A stretch of 64,000 nucleotides of DNA from an uncultured Psychromonas sp. (GTDB taxonomy: Bacteria > Pseudomonadota > Gammaproteobacteria > Enterobacterales > Psychromonadaceae), in the NCBI RefSeq assembly GCF_947489755.1, contig NZ_CANLFB010000012.1, positions 57,427 through 121,426 on the forward strand, read 5' to 3'. Below the pieces are notes generated by a model that did not search any database, was not told the origin of the DNA, and was given only the letters and a program-made list of their open reading frames with translations. A program made the position numbers and the translations under genes. Each line of letters opens with the position of its first letter. Within the stretch, counting starts at the first letter, position 1. Positions 1-7,886 of the stretch are shown piece by piece.

Positions 1-939
1 CCTGTATGGCTAGCATAAGCGGCTAATGCTTCTAATGAGCCCACTGCGCCGTGATAATCTTTACCGAAACGGCTCGCTAGTGATAACCAGGTATCATCAT
101 CTAAACCTAATGTTGATAATAACCTAGGTCGAGAGCCTGAAATAGCACCACGTTTATCTTCTCGTATAATGCGCCCGCTCCAATCCACCAGCTCAATGTA
201 ATCGAGTAATGAAAATGGAATACCTTGTGTGTTTTGCTCTTGCTCACTCACAAAACCAAATAAGGATTTCTTGGTAAAAATGTATTCGAGCAGTTTTTCT
301 TTTTGTTGTGCAACACCACCTATTTTGTAAGACAATTGGCGCTCATAAGCGGATGTATATTCAGAGGTTTCAACGCTAGCTGCCATTTTTGCTCTCACAG
401 GGTTTAAATCAACATAGGCCATACAAGTAAGCAATGTATCTTCGTCTAATAAAGCTTGCCTCACGATTTATAAGAAAGTAAAACGCCCTTCCCACTAATT
501 TGTAGGGAACAAATTAGAACCGCTTTAGCTGGCCTGAAGGGTGAGCGCCATGGATGGCAGCGAATAAAAACGCCCAGTGCATTCATCTTCTTTATTCGCT
601 TTACGCGCAATGAATTCATTTAAACAGCACATAAACCATGATATATCAGCTAGCCATCCTTCGATGATGGCTAATGCTGTTTTATTTTCTGCTTCTGAGA
701 TGGTTTGCTTTAATTCCCAACGTTGAACTAATACGGGTTTTGAATAAAGTTGACACCAACGTTCACAAACAGCTTCATGGCTTAATTGATTGCTATCTAC
801 TTCATTAACATGCAATACGAGGTGATAATGATTCGACATAATGGCATACACACAAATAAACACGGCGAACATAACGTGAAATACAATGGTAATAAGGCGT
901 GTCAGTTAACGACACCTGTGATTGGCGAGATTGCGTCAT
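1..939 (-). pseudogene. Decayed RAYT-type (IS200-like Y1) transposase, truncated by window edge
   Basis: This is a broken REP-associated tyrosine transposase. Reading the minus strand from an ATG at 939, the protein starts MTQSRQSQVSLTDTPYYHCI and reaches VRRVYLC. A deletion of roughly 30 codons with a frame change follows near 850. The next frame continues with the hallmark AIMSNHYHLVLHV, the HxH (HUH-type) metal-binding motif. Near 575 the frame ends in an 87-bp insertion, and coding resumes at about 470 with ALLDEDTLLTCMAYVDLNPV and runs off the window start. The catalytic Tyr cannot be judged with confidence. Domain order and the conserved blocks fit the long Shewanella/Vibrio-type RAYT proteins. 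It cannot make a functional protein as read. The family processes REP hairpins, and a REP-like hairpin pair sits in its own insertion. Confidence 0.8.
479..575. repeat. REP-like mini-insertion inside the RAYT pseudogene, bounded by direct repeats
   Basis: An 87-bp segment interrupts the RAYT reading frame. It lies between two copies of a short direct repeat, taaaacgccc at 479-488 and taaaaacgccc at 565-575. Inside are two small palindromes: ctaatttgt at 495-503 pairs with acaaattag at 509-517, and gccat at 547-551 pairs with atggc at 554-558. The paired hairpins resemble a REP/BIME-type mini element, the usual substrate of RAYT proteins, but that identification is inference. Confidence 0.5.
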
Positions 940-1034
940 AATAAACTACCTCCAACATGAAAAAAAAAGCATTTAAAAAAGATAGTTTAACTCTTCAATT
1001 AATTCAAAGTAGGTAGGTGTCCAGATCTATTTCT

Positions 1035-1120
1035 AAGAGGTAAATAATCAGTTCGTTAAAATAAGCGAGGCACGAGCAAAAAACAACTATCATTTGTCCT
1101 GTTTGAGCAACTTGTTATGC
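1035..1120 (+). other. Truncated attC-like site (left boundary of the R-M cassette)
   Basis: An imperfect palindrome ends in the R'-like core gttatgc at 1114-1120. Its arms are 1035-1053 and 1085-1103 and match at about 15 of 19 positions, with a loop of about 31 bases. The complementary outer core (R'') expected on the left is absent. The sequence there (about 1000-1034) looks unrelated, as if upstream transposon DNA replaced it. The site ends 5 bp before the C-box. Architecture and size fit an integron attC half-site, but the call depends on the better-preserved site at 3820-4045. Confidence 0.45.
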
Positions 1121-1125
1121 CTTGG

Positions 1126-1162
1126 TACTCATAGTCCGTGGACTTATAGTCCTCTTTATCTA
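1126..1162 (+). promoter_or_regulatory. C-box operators and promoter of the R-M system
   Basis: Two near-identical palindromes, tACTcatAGTc (1126-1136) and gACTtatAGTc (1141-1151), are separated by cgtg. This is the C-box layout known from the PvuII-type controllers: two operators 4 bp apart, bound by C-protein dimers. A -10-like tatcta at 1157-1162 follows, which would start transcription about 5 bp before the C start codon, so the message would be nearly leaderless, as is common for C genes. The expected logic is activation from the first box and autorepression from the second, delaying endonuclease expression. Confidence 0.88.
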
Positions 1163-1173
1163 ATCATGTTCGG

Positions 1174-1407
1174 ATGAATGAAAATACTAAAACATCAATA
1201 ACTATTTCTTTTGGGAATAAAATCCGGGAACTAAGAAAATCACGTGGGCTATCTCAAGAGTCTCTTGCTGATCTTGCTGAGTTAGACCGAAGCTATATCG
1301 GTGGTGTAGAACGTGGTGACCGTAATATAAGCCTGAATAACATACAAAAATTATCAATCGCTCTAAAAATAGAGATTGCTGACTTCTTTAAGGACAAAAA
1401 TGACTAA
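1174..1407 (+). CDS. Controller (C) protein of a type II R-M system, XRE-type HTH
   Basis: This 77-residue protein is almost entirely one helix-turn-helix domain (residues about 13-70). It has the C-protein signature SQESLADLAELDRSYIGGVE and ERGDRNISLNNIQKL, the recognition region of C.PvuII-like regulators. It should bind the C-box just upstream as a dimer, activating and then limiting its own and the endonuclease gene's transcription. The start codon lies 22 bp after the second operator, and no Shine-Dalgarno is evident, consistent with a near-leaderless mRNA. The 3' end overlaps the next gene by 8 bp, which implies coupling. The family assignment is strong; the timing role is inferred from family knowledge and the operator. 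Confidence 0.92.
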   Translation: MNENTKTSITISFGNKIRELRKSRGLSQESLADLAELDRSYIGGVERGDRNISLNNIQKLSIALKIEIADFFKDKND

Positions 1408-2506
1408 TTTATCGGATACTTTTAAATACATCTCTCATTTTCGCCATGCAGGCCATCAAGTAGGACGAAAAGTCGGTGATATGCTTGAGGTTTTAACATA
1501 TGCAGCTATTGCGAGAGATCAAGAAATGTTAACAAGGCTTCAAGTTGAGCCAAAACTTCATGGATTCTCTAATGCAGGTCATAAAGTAGAGTTTATTTTG
1601 TTGTCTTCCACTAATATTGATGAGAGTGGCAATCCTGTTGTTATAAATGGAGGTTCAATAACTGACCCATCTAATGTAATTAGTTTTATTGAATGTAAAA
1701 AGGTTGGTGTTGAGCAAACTGTAAACGGTAAGTTTAAAAAAACATTTCCTAAAAATGGAAACAACAAGGGCTATAAAGTTCCATACAATAATGAATTCAC
1801 TATATCTTTTGCGCCTAGAGGTAAAGAAAGACACACTTATAATATTTGCTTCTCGAATGACAGAGCTATAAACATAACAAAAGCAGAAGACTCTACTTTT
1901 TCTTTTCAAGAAAATATAGCTGATGATAGTAGAATTATTTTTACACTAAGTACAGAAGGTGACTCTCAAATTATTGGCAATGAAAGTAGTTTACGAGATT
2001 ATAATCCGTCATTATCTAATTGTAGGATTCTAGAAATAATATCCGTTAATGACGATCATGTGGTTGCTCTGTTAAATGACTGTTTAGCTGGCCCTCAAAC
2101 TCCTGAAAAAGCTAAGCAGGCTTCTTTCGTAGCCTTAGATGTCAGAAAAAATAGATTTGATAGCTTTGATAAAAGAGAACCTGAAACAGAAATGGTTAGT
2201 GTTCTTGTGTTAACTGAATTCTCTCATTGGGAAGAAAAAAGTCAGAACATGATAAAGTCATGTATTGATAAGAATTTTGTAGTACATGACGATATCATCG
2301 TTGAAGCTTTCGAAGCCTTTGAGGAACGTTTCGGAGAATCCTTTTACGATAAAGTAACTAAAGAAAACTTTGAAAAAAATGCTGACGTACGTGATATTGC
2401 ATTAGCTATTGTAAATCAGCATGAAGGTAAAATATTTTTTGATATTGAAGATAGTACTTATAAAAAGTTTGTTATAAATAACAATCTATTCACTACGGTT
2501 TCTTAA
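1400..2506 (+). CDS. Probable type II restriction endonuclease (PD-(D/E)xK fold)
   Basis: This 368-residue protein is encoded directly behind and overlapping the C gene (ATG at 1400 lies within its last codons), the usual place of the endonuclease in C-regulated systems. I do not recognise a named restriction-enzyme family. The strand-plus-motif ISFIECKK (E98-x-K100) is typical of the PD-(D/E)xK catalytic core. Candidate upstream acidic residues are E64 (HKVEF) and D89 (TDP). The N-terminal segment (HAGHQVGRKVGDMLEVLTYA) is helical. There is no signal peptide or membrane segment. The stop overlaps the convergent methyltransferase gene by 14 bp. An in-frame ATG at 1376 lies inside the C gene and is less likely. 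The enzymatic role is inference from context plus the ExK motif; recognition sequence unknown. Confidence 0.75.
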   Translation: MTNLSDTFKYISHFRHAGHQVGRKVGDMLEVLTYAAIARDQEMLTRLQVEPKLHGFSNAGHKVEFILLSSTNIDESGNPVVINGGSITDPSNVISFIECKKVGVEQTVNGKFKKTFPKNGNNKGYKVPYNNEFTISFAPRGKERHTYNICFSNDRAINITKAEDSTFSFQENIADDSRIIFTLSTEGDSQIIGNESSLRDYNPSLSNCRILEIISVNDDHVVALLNDCLAGPQTPEKAKQASFVALDVRKNRFDSFDKREPETEMVSVLVLTEFSHWEEKSQNMIKSCIDKNFVVHDDIIVEAFEAFEERFGESFYDKVTKENFEKNADVRDIALAIVNQHEGKIFFDIEDSTYKKFVINNNLFTTVS

Positions 2507-3773
2507 ATATAAGTATTCCATCTTTTTTCTCTTCTTGATCACCGTGATAATCTGCACGGTGATTATATGCGTATTTACCTAACCCGTAATGAGTTGTTCT
2601 ATAGTTTAATTCCTCAAGTTTATATCCTATGGATTCAACTATATCAATCGTTTTTTTAAGTACAGGAACTAACTTTCCATTTCTCGTACAATCACCTATC
2701 ACGACAGCTAAAACCCCTCCCTGATTTTGTATTTTGAAAACTTCTTCATAGCATGACTTTAAATGATTAAAATATCTACCTTGAATGCTTTCATTTGCAG
2801 GGTGCGCCTTCATTTCAGTTTTATATAATTTACTATTACCTTGTGTATATTCATCCTCAAATACTTGCCCCCAATAAAACTCTAAATTGAACACTGGTGC
2901 ATAATTAAAGCTATTTAGGTATGGGGGGTGACTAATAACTAGATAACATTTCCCGTCATCAAACTTTTCGGGAAGATTCAAATTATCCCCTAGACAGCAT
3001 TCAGAACTCGTCTCTAATATATTTTTTTGAAAATCATCGTGGTCGCTACACATGTCATTAACTTTTTTAGAAAATGCAGATATTACATCACGTTGTTTTT
3101 TCTTTTTGTTAATATGGGGTCTTACTTCACCATTATGTGCTTTAGAAACTCTTCTAACAATCCCAATGAAAGCTACGATTAAGAAATCACGTATAGTAGA
3201 CTTATCTAGAGTTAGGAGGTATTGCTGAATAACTAGTAAGTCTCGAGATGCCATGTCTTCAAACCACTTCTTAGTGAAGTCAATTTCAGGCACGTTAAAA
3301 GAACTCTTATTATTCTCAAACCAACTTACTAATTCATTAAGCTCTTTCTTAATGTTAGCGATATCGACAGTAGTTACTTTTACATTTGATGCAAGAACTG
3401 AGAGCCAACTAATATCTAAACCATAAGATTTAATTCCTCTTAATTTTGCTTCAACTAGTGTAGTACCCGAACCACAAAAATTATCTAATACATAATGCTC
3501 CTCTGAGGGTGAGGGGAATTGTTCAAGTATTTGTCCAGCAACAGCTGAAGGGAATTTCCCATAATATCTATAGTGACTATGAACAAAATATGATAATTGT
3601 TTAATCGTTGATGGGATATCCCATTCATTAATAATAGGTGTACTATCATTTAATCTAGTAATTGTAGGTAGAAACTGTTTAAAAATCGGTTGATTTTCAG
3701 GGAATAGTTCTAAGGATTCTTCTAGTGTTGACATATAAGTTGAACTCTGATTTATGGTACTTATAGTAATCAT
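2493..3773 (-). CDS. DNA methyltransferase (modification subunit, N4-cytosine or N6-adenine)
   Basis: A 426-residue S-adenosylmethionine-dependent DNA methyltransferase that would protect host DNA from the adjacent endonuclease. The SAM-binding motif I is at residues 96-106 (LDNFCGSGTTL), followed by GLDIS. The catalytic motif IV is SHPPY at 281-285. The order I then IV with about 180 residues between them suggests an alpha- or gamma-like arrangement with the recognition region inserted between, rather than the beta arrangement. The first residue of motif IV is Ser, as in many N4-cytosine enzymes (SPPY), so the base modified is undecided. It is convergent with the endonuclease gene and should have its own promoter, so it can be expressed before the C-dependent genes. 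The start could also be the Met at residue 14 (3734). Confidence 0.85.
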   Translation of the reverse strand: MITISTINQSSTYMSTLEESLELFPENQPIFKQFLPTITRLNDSTPIINEWDIPSTIKQLSYFVHSHYRYYGKFPSAVAGQILEQFPSPSEEHYVLDNFCGSGTTLVEAKLRGIKSYGLDISWLSVLASNVKVTTVDIANIKKELNELVSWFENNKSSFNVPEIDFTKKWFEDMASRDLLVIQQYLLTLDKSTIRDFLIVAFIGIVRRVSKAHNGEVRPHINKKKKQRDVISAFSKKVNDMCSDHDDFQKNILETSSECCLGDNLNLPEKFDDGKCYLVISHPPYLNSFNYAPVFNLEFYWGQVFEDEYTQGNSKLYKTEMKAHPANESIQGRYFNHLKSCYEEVFKIQNQGGVLAVVIGDCTRNGKLVPVLKKTIDIVESIGYKLEELNYRTTHYGLGKYAYNHRADYHGDQEEKKDGILIFKKP

Positions 3774-3819
3774 AACATCGTGAGCGATTATAGCAACCTA
3801 TGCAGAGAGCCTAAGAAAA

Positions 3820-4045
3820 ACATAACGAGGCTGTAGAATTTCTCCATTTTAGGAAAACACAGCCATTTTTGAAATTTAATAATCAATTAAAACAATATTT
3901 TAAAAACTTAAATTTACTATTTTTTGTAAAAAACTAGTTATTCTACAGCCTCAACGCCTCATTCAGAGGCTTAAAAAGTTAGCTATAGTATTGAGCGCAG
4001 CGAAAAAGCCAACTGTTTTAAGTCCACTGCAATGACTTGTTATGT
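3820..4045 (+). other. attC-like integron site, split by a MITE (97 bp when the insert is removed)
   Basis: The site starts with acataac (3820-3826) and ends with its exact complement gttatgt (4039-4045), as R'' and R' of an attC do. Removing the MITE at 3827-3952 and one copy of its 3-bp target repeat joins the two parts into a 97-bp imperfect palindrome. The outer arm CTCATTCAG pairs with CTGCAATGA with one extra unpaired base, as in extrahelical attC bases. The inner arm AGTTAGC pairs with GCCAACT around a loop of about 20 bases. Size, end complementarity and asymmetric bulge all fit an attC. It closes the cassette carrying the R-M genes. Confidence 0.65.
3827..3952. mobile_element. 126-bp MITE inserted in the attC-like site
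   Basis: This short AT-rich element has no coding capacity. Its 13-bp perfect terminal inverted repeats are gaggctgtagaat (3827-3839) and attctacagcctc (3940-3952); the similarity extends imperfectly to about 23 bp. The triplet aac flanks it on both sides (3824-3826 and 3953-3955), a likely 3-bp target duplication. It is probably a non-autonomous derivative of an IS whose ends start GAGGCTGTAGAA; the parent family is not in the window and I cannot name it. Confidence 0.75.
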
Positions 4046-4174
4046 GTGTACCCAAACTATCGCAGTTACGCGTGTAACTTGAGTGCTTGATTAAACACAT
4101 AACAGATAATTAGACTCCTCCACCTAATCCTACTAATATAAAATTAGTAATTTAATCGCTTATGGAGAAATAAT

Positions 4175-4375
4175 ATGAACAATACTACGATTGGTGTTGA
4201 TTTAACAAAGAATATTATTCGAGAGTTTTTCCTCATAAAAATAAAGTCATCTCTAGCTCTGAAATGAATATTATTGACTTCACTAGTTGGCTAGCTCAAA
4301 GAAAACCATAGACTATTGATTTGAAGTCCGTGGCACTTCAAGTTACTGAATCCTAAACTGGGGAGCTGAGTGGTA
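4175..4375 (+). pseudogene. IS110-family transposase remnant (N-terminal fragment)
   Basis: After a good ribosome site (tggagaa), an ATG at 4175 opens MNNTTIGVDLTKNI, the start of IS110-type DEDD transposases, with the first Asp of the catalytic set in GVD. The frame breaks at about 4267 and resumes as DFTSWLAQRKP up to 4311. A further shift gives FEVRGTSSY, matching the family block FEACGTSNYW, ending near 4375. At least two frameshifts and several stops make it dead. The remaining two thirds of the gene are missing. An inverted repeat, tactaat/attagta, lies about 30 bp upstream. Nothing recognisable is found between 4376 and 4512. Confidence 0.75.
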
Positions 4376-4514
4376 AGATTCAATTGTTTAGAAGACGAAT
4401 ATACATTATTGAACAACGCTACCTAATTAACCGTGAATAGCCATAATTAGCTAATTGCCACTTATATTATTATTTGAATCCAAGGGGCAAAATATCGCTG
4501 TACTTACTTTTTTA

Positions 4515-5538
4515 ATACCATTCCGTCTAATTAGCTGATCAGATTAATCCAATCCCTAGCGCACATTTTTATTGCTCTTTGACTATCACTTACAAAGTCA
4601 TTCCATGCATCACAAACAGCATCCACAATTGATTCATAGCCATTAAACAACGATTAGCTAAATGATGTTGACGCAACCAGCTCCATACTTGTTCTATCGG
4701 GTTTAATTCTGGCGAGTACGGAGGAAGCTTAATAACACTCACGTTATTAATCTCTGTAGCAAGAACTTCTGTGTGCCAACCTGCTCCATCTATAATGATG
4801 AATGATGAATGATGACAGCATGTCGATCTTCGGCGGTGCTCATGGATATTTCTTTAAGGTGAACATGCATAATATCTTTATTTACATAAGGTATCACCAT
4901 CGCTTGTGACTACCCATTGGCAAACAAACAGAGTCAAATAAATAAGCATATTCAAACTGTTGCTGTTTTACGGCTAATGGCCAGGGATCTTAAGAATCGT
5001 TTTTATTTGGAATTTTTTTAACATCTTCTTGAACTTCAAGGGACTATTTTGGGTGTTTAGAGCGAGAGGTTATCCATGAAAAGCCTAAGCGGTAAAGTGA
5101 TTTTTAGGCACTTGAAAGAGGGTATTTATGGCCAAAATTCTCAGCAATAAACAACTGGATATCAGTTCCTACTAATCGCCCACCCTTATCATTTTTTTTA
5201 TATTCATTTATATATTCAATTAGTTGACGTGATTGGGCTTTAGATAATCGTAAGGGACGACCCGTTGTCTTTTTATCAACTAATCCAACCAATCCATTTT
5301 GATGATATTAAGATATCCATTTATTAACACTAGTCCGACTCACTTTAAGAAACTTAGCGATATCAGTACGAGAGCTGCCTTATTGAAAGTGTGCTAATGC
5401 AGAATAACGCAGTCTCATACAAACACTTTTATGTGTTTTGGCCAATTCAGAAAAGTCATGTTTTTTCATACGTCACCCAGAGAATACAATTAGTTAACAA
5501 TTGAACACATTAGATCACATAATTAGGCGGAATGGTAT
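4515..5538 (-). mobile_element. Decayed IS630-family insertion sequence with both ends intact
   Basis: A 1024-bp element with terminal inverted repeats starting ATACCATTCCGTCTAATTA on the left (4515) and, on the complement of the right end, ATACCATTCCGCCTAATTA (5538). Both ends are flanked by TA (4513-4514 and 5539-5540), the target duplicated by IS630/mariner-type elements. The length is typical of the family. The internal transposase gene is broken. The right end lies 17 bp beyond the stop codon of epmC, so that gene was not disrupted. Confidence 0.88.
4531..5469 (-). pseudogene. IS630-family transposase pseudogene
   Basis: Reading the minus strand from ATG at 5469 gives MKKHDFSELAKTHKSVCMRL, then an HTH region (ALAHFQ, stop, SSRTDIAKFLKVSRTSVNKW) and GLVDKKTTGRPLRLSKAQSR. 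Later come LYRLGFSW and, near the C-terminus, the IS630 block PELNPIEQVWSWLRQHHLAN with the final catalytic Glu. It ends CARDWINLIS at the stop at 4531. Multiple in-frame stops (for example near 5380 and 5310) and frame changes in the middle, including a short repeat of atgatga near 4800, show it is inactive. One stretch of 62 codons (5104-5292) is still open but is only part of this gene. Confidence 0.88.
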
Positions 5539-5555
5539 TACCCCCTCTATACCGT

Positions 5556-6056
5556 TTATTGTGTATTGTTATTGTTATTACGTAATGCAGTTAACACCTT
5601 CATTGCAGTCGGTGATGGGGTTAATCGCATTTCTTGATAAGCCGCTTCTAATTTATTTAAAAATGCATCTGATGGCGGTCTTCCTGAAAAGTCATCGATA
5701 CTCGCTGAAAACTTGAGCTCCAGTATTTCACACATGATTTTTTCTAAGCCCTGCGGCCTTGCTTCTACTAATTCAAATTTTGTCTGTTCTTCCGCACTTC
5801 TCCCACAGGGTGAATACCAATAACCAAAATCATCTAACTTTCGTCTGCGATCGCCCGCTAAACAGTAATGAGACAATTCATGTAATAGACTTCTTGGGTA
5901 ATTATCTCTGAAATAAAGAACGGCTTTGACATTGCCTTTTGCTGCTTGATAAAAGGGTTCATCTGCTCCCCCTTCTATAATCAAGTGAGGGAAAATGCTT
6001 GCTAATATGTTAATTAAATATTGGCAATATTCATCATCGGTAAAACGGTCATGCAT
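5556..6056 (-). CDS. epmC: Elongation factor P hydroxylase EpmC (YfcM)
   Basis: EpmC hydroxylates the beta-lysylated lysine of elongation factor P, the last step of EF-P modification after EpmA and EpmB, in the cytoplasm. The 166-residue product carries the family's metal-site block HELSHYCLAGDRRRKLDDFG (about residues 59-78) and YWYSPCGRSAEEQ after it. The length is a little under the E. coli protein. The C-terminus ends in a run of Asn (NNNNNTQ), encoded by a short AAT repeat. The insertion sequence ends 17 bp downstream. It is divergent from pdxH with 155 bp between. epmA and epmB are not in this window. Confidence 0.9.
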   Translation of the reverse strand: MHDRFTDDEYCQYLINILASIFPHLIIEGGADEPFYQAAKGNVKAVLYFRDNYPRSLLHELSHYCLAGDRRRKLDDFGYWYSPCGRSAEEQTKFELVEARPQGLEKIMCEILELKFSASIDDFSGRPPSDAFLNKLEAAYQEMRLTPSPTAMKVLTALRNNNNNTQ

Positions 6057-6211
6057 TTATCTATCATCCTAGTACGACTGAAATTAGGTCAAGTGTGTCA
6101 TTTTATTGATTTAAAGAGCATTTTACGTAGATAAAAAACAATAAGTTCGACAAAAATTAGCACAAATTATACACTTCACTCACTGTTCAATCTAACTAAT
6201 AAAGATAAACC

Positions 6212-6865
6212 ATGTCATTACTCAGTAAACTTCGTTGCGCATTCACCTTAGGACAAGGTGTCTTAATTGAAAATAAAGCCCTCACAACCACGAGTGACCC
6301 GATTCAGTTTTTTGATACTTGGTTAAAAGAAGCTGAAAGTACAGGCGTTGTGCTGCCTGAGTCGATGTCGGTTTCAACTTGTACGGCTGAAGGACGCCCT
6401 TCTTCACGTATGGTGTTATTAAAGGAAGTCGATCAAAATGGTTTTGTGTTTTTTACTAACTATGGCAGTAGAAAAGCGGGCGAGTTAGAGGAAAACCCTT
6501 TTGCCGCTTTATTATTTCATTGGAATATTTTACAACGCCAAGTACGTATCGAAGGTAGAATTGAACGCATTAGCCATGAAGAATCTGAAGCCTATTTTCA
6601 TTCTCGTGGGCGTGGCAGCCAAATTGGCGCGTGGGCTTCAAAACAAAGCCAAGTGTTAGATGAACGTCAATCATTGGTAGACAGTGTGAAGTTTTATGAA
6701 GAAAAATTAACAGGTAAAGTCGTTCCTTTACCTGAGTTCTGGGGCGGTTACCGCGTTATTCCTGAAAAAATTGAGTTTTGGCAAGGTAAAGCAGATCGAC
6801 TACATGATCGCTTTGTTTATACTAAACAAGGTGCTGAATGGGCGATTACTCGCTTGAACCCTTAA
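6212..6865 (+). CDS. pdxH: Pyridoxamine 5'-phosphate oxidase
   Basis: PdxH oxidises pyridoxine or pyridoxamine 5'-phosphate to pyridoxal phosphate using FMN, in vitamin B6 synthesis and salvage. The 217 residues match the family's usual length. Visible landmarks are SSRMVLLKEVDQNGFVFFTN with FMN-binding Arg/Lys, YGSRKAGELEENPFAALLFH, VRIEGRIERI, SRGRGSQIGAWASKQS and the C-terminal block FWQGKADRLHDRFVY followed by the usual final ARLNP-like end (ITRLNP). It is a single-gene unit: epmC is divergent on the left and the next gene is convergent. Confidence 0.96.
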   Translation: MSLLSKLRCAFTLGQGVLIENKALTTTSDPIQFFDTWLKEAESTGVVLPESMSVSTCTAEGRPSSRMVLLKEVDQNGFVFFTNYGSRKAGELEENPFAALLFHWNILQRQVRIEGRIERISHEESEAYFHSRGRGSQIGAWASKQSQVLDERQSLVDSVKFYEEKLTGKVVPLPEFWGGYRVIPEKIEFWQGKADRLHDRFVYTKQGAEWAITRLNP

Positions 6866-6912
6866 TTTTTATACTACAGGGATTTGATTCTCATCTTCAT
6901 ATACATTGTGCT

Positions 6913-7884
6913 TTATTCATTCCAATAAAGCACAAGCGTTGCACCACTGATTGAACTACCATAATTGATAGAGACACCAATACCAATATTATCTAGCAAA
7001 GGTATTTGGTTGTTGGTATCAATAACCCAACCAAAACTGGTTTCATAGTAATAGCCATTATCGGCAATCGCTGTTAAATCACCAATCAAATCGATTCGTT
7101 TAAAATCAATGGTCAAAAAGTCACCAACACCCCATAGATCTGGCACACCAACAGTAAATTCAACACCGTTAGTGATACGCCACCCTTCGGGATTAATGCT
7201 ATAAGGGTCATTAATAGAGCCTGCTAAACCTTGCCCATAAATATAGTTATTATTATTATGTGCTCTCCATGATCCCCAGGTTTCTTCTCGTTCATAACCG
7301 ATACCGACTTCAGGCTCTATAATCGCGGCAAACGTACTAATGTTAAATTCACTATCATCGTATAACGCTTTGGTTTCTTCAGGAAAACCGTCACCATAGT
7401 TATAATCATTTTTATAATAGATAAGATGCAACCCCAAAGCAGAGGTAACGTACCAATTATCCGTGACATGATAAAATTGAGAGTAACTGCCATAGATACC
7501 ATAGGTATCTTGCTTTAACTCATCAGTAATGCCGGAAAATATCTCACTATCCCGCTCAGAATTAATATAAAAAGCACGCACGGTCAATGCATGATCCCAA
7601 GCTTCACTTTTAGGCGCTAAGTCCCATGTATAAGGGATAACAAACACACTTAAACTGTTTTTTAAATCAACGGTATTTTCATCACCAAATCCAGGATCAT
7701 CAACTTCTAAATCAAAATTAGTAAAACCAAAAGTTAACGCCCCACTGTCTGACATTAACGTGGCAATGGCGAAAGCTTCTTCAACTGAATCGAAAGGTGA
7801 ACTGTCAGCGGCTTGTGCATTACCAACCATCAATCCCGTTGATAAGGCAATCAGTGTCAGTTTATTGTAAGGTTTAATATTCAT
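6913..7884 (-). CDS. Outer-membrane beta-barrel protein (solitary autotransporter-barrel-like)
   Basis: This 323-residue protein has a signal peptide (MNIKPYNKLTLIALSTGLMV, cleaved after the AQA of GNAQA). It is followed by alternating amphipathic strands rich in Tyr, Trp and Gly, ending in VLYWNE; the general look is that of an outer-membrane barrel. It resembles the solitary autotransporter-like barrel proteins of Vibrio and Shewanella, but I cannot name an orthologue. I chose the ATG at 7884 rather than the in-frame one at 7896, because the signal peptide begins there and it lies 2 bp past the cobQ stop. That close spacing implies cotranscription with cobQ. Confidence 0.75.
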   Translation of the reverse strand: MNIKPYNKLTLIALSTGLMVGNAQAADSSPFDSVEEAFAIATLMSDSGALTFGFTNFDLEVDDPGFGDENTVDLKNSLSVFVIPYTWDLAPKSEAWDHALTVRAFYINSERDSEIFSGITDELKQDTYGIYGSYSQFYHVTDNWYVTSALGLHLIYYKNDYNYGDGFPEETKALYDDSEFNISTFAAIIEPEVGIGYEREETWGSWRAHNNNNYIYGQGLAGSINDPYSINPEGWRITNGVEFTVGVPDLWGVGDFLTIDFKRIDLIGDLTAIADNGYYYETSFGWVIDTNNQIPLLDNIGIGVSINYGSSISGATLVLYWNE

Positions 7885-7886
7885 TG

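Noticed and set aside
3820..3960. MITE arms taken as a rho-independent terminator of the R-M genes
   Set aside because: The arms are about 100 bp apart with a short direct repeat outside; this is a transposable-element structure, not a terminator.
5501..5716. 71-residue plus-strand open frame overlapping the insertion sequence end and epmC
   Set aside because: It spans the IS630 boundary and is antisense to the conserved EpmC protein.
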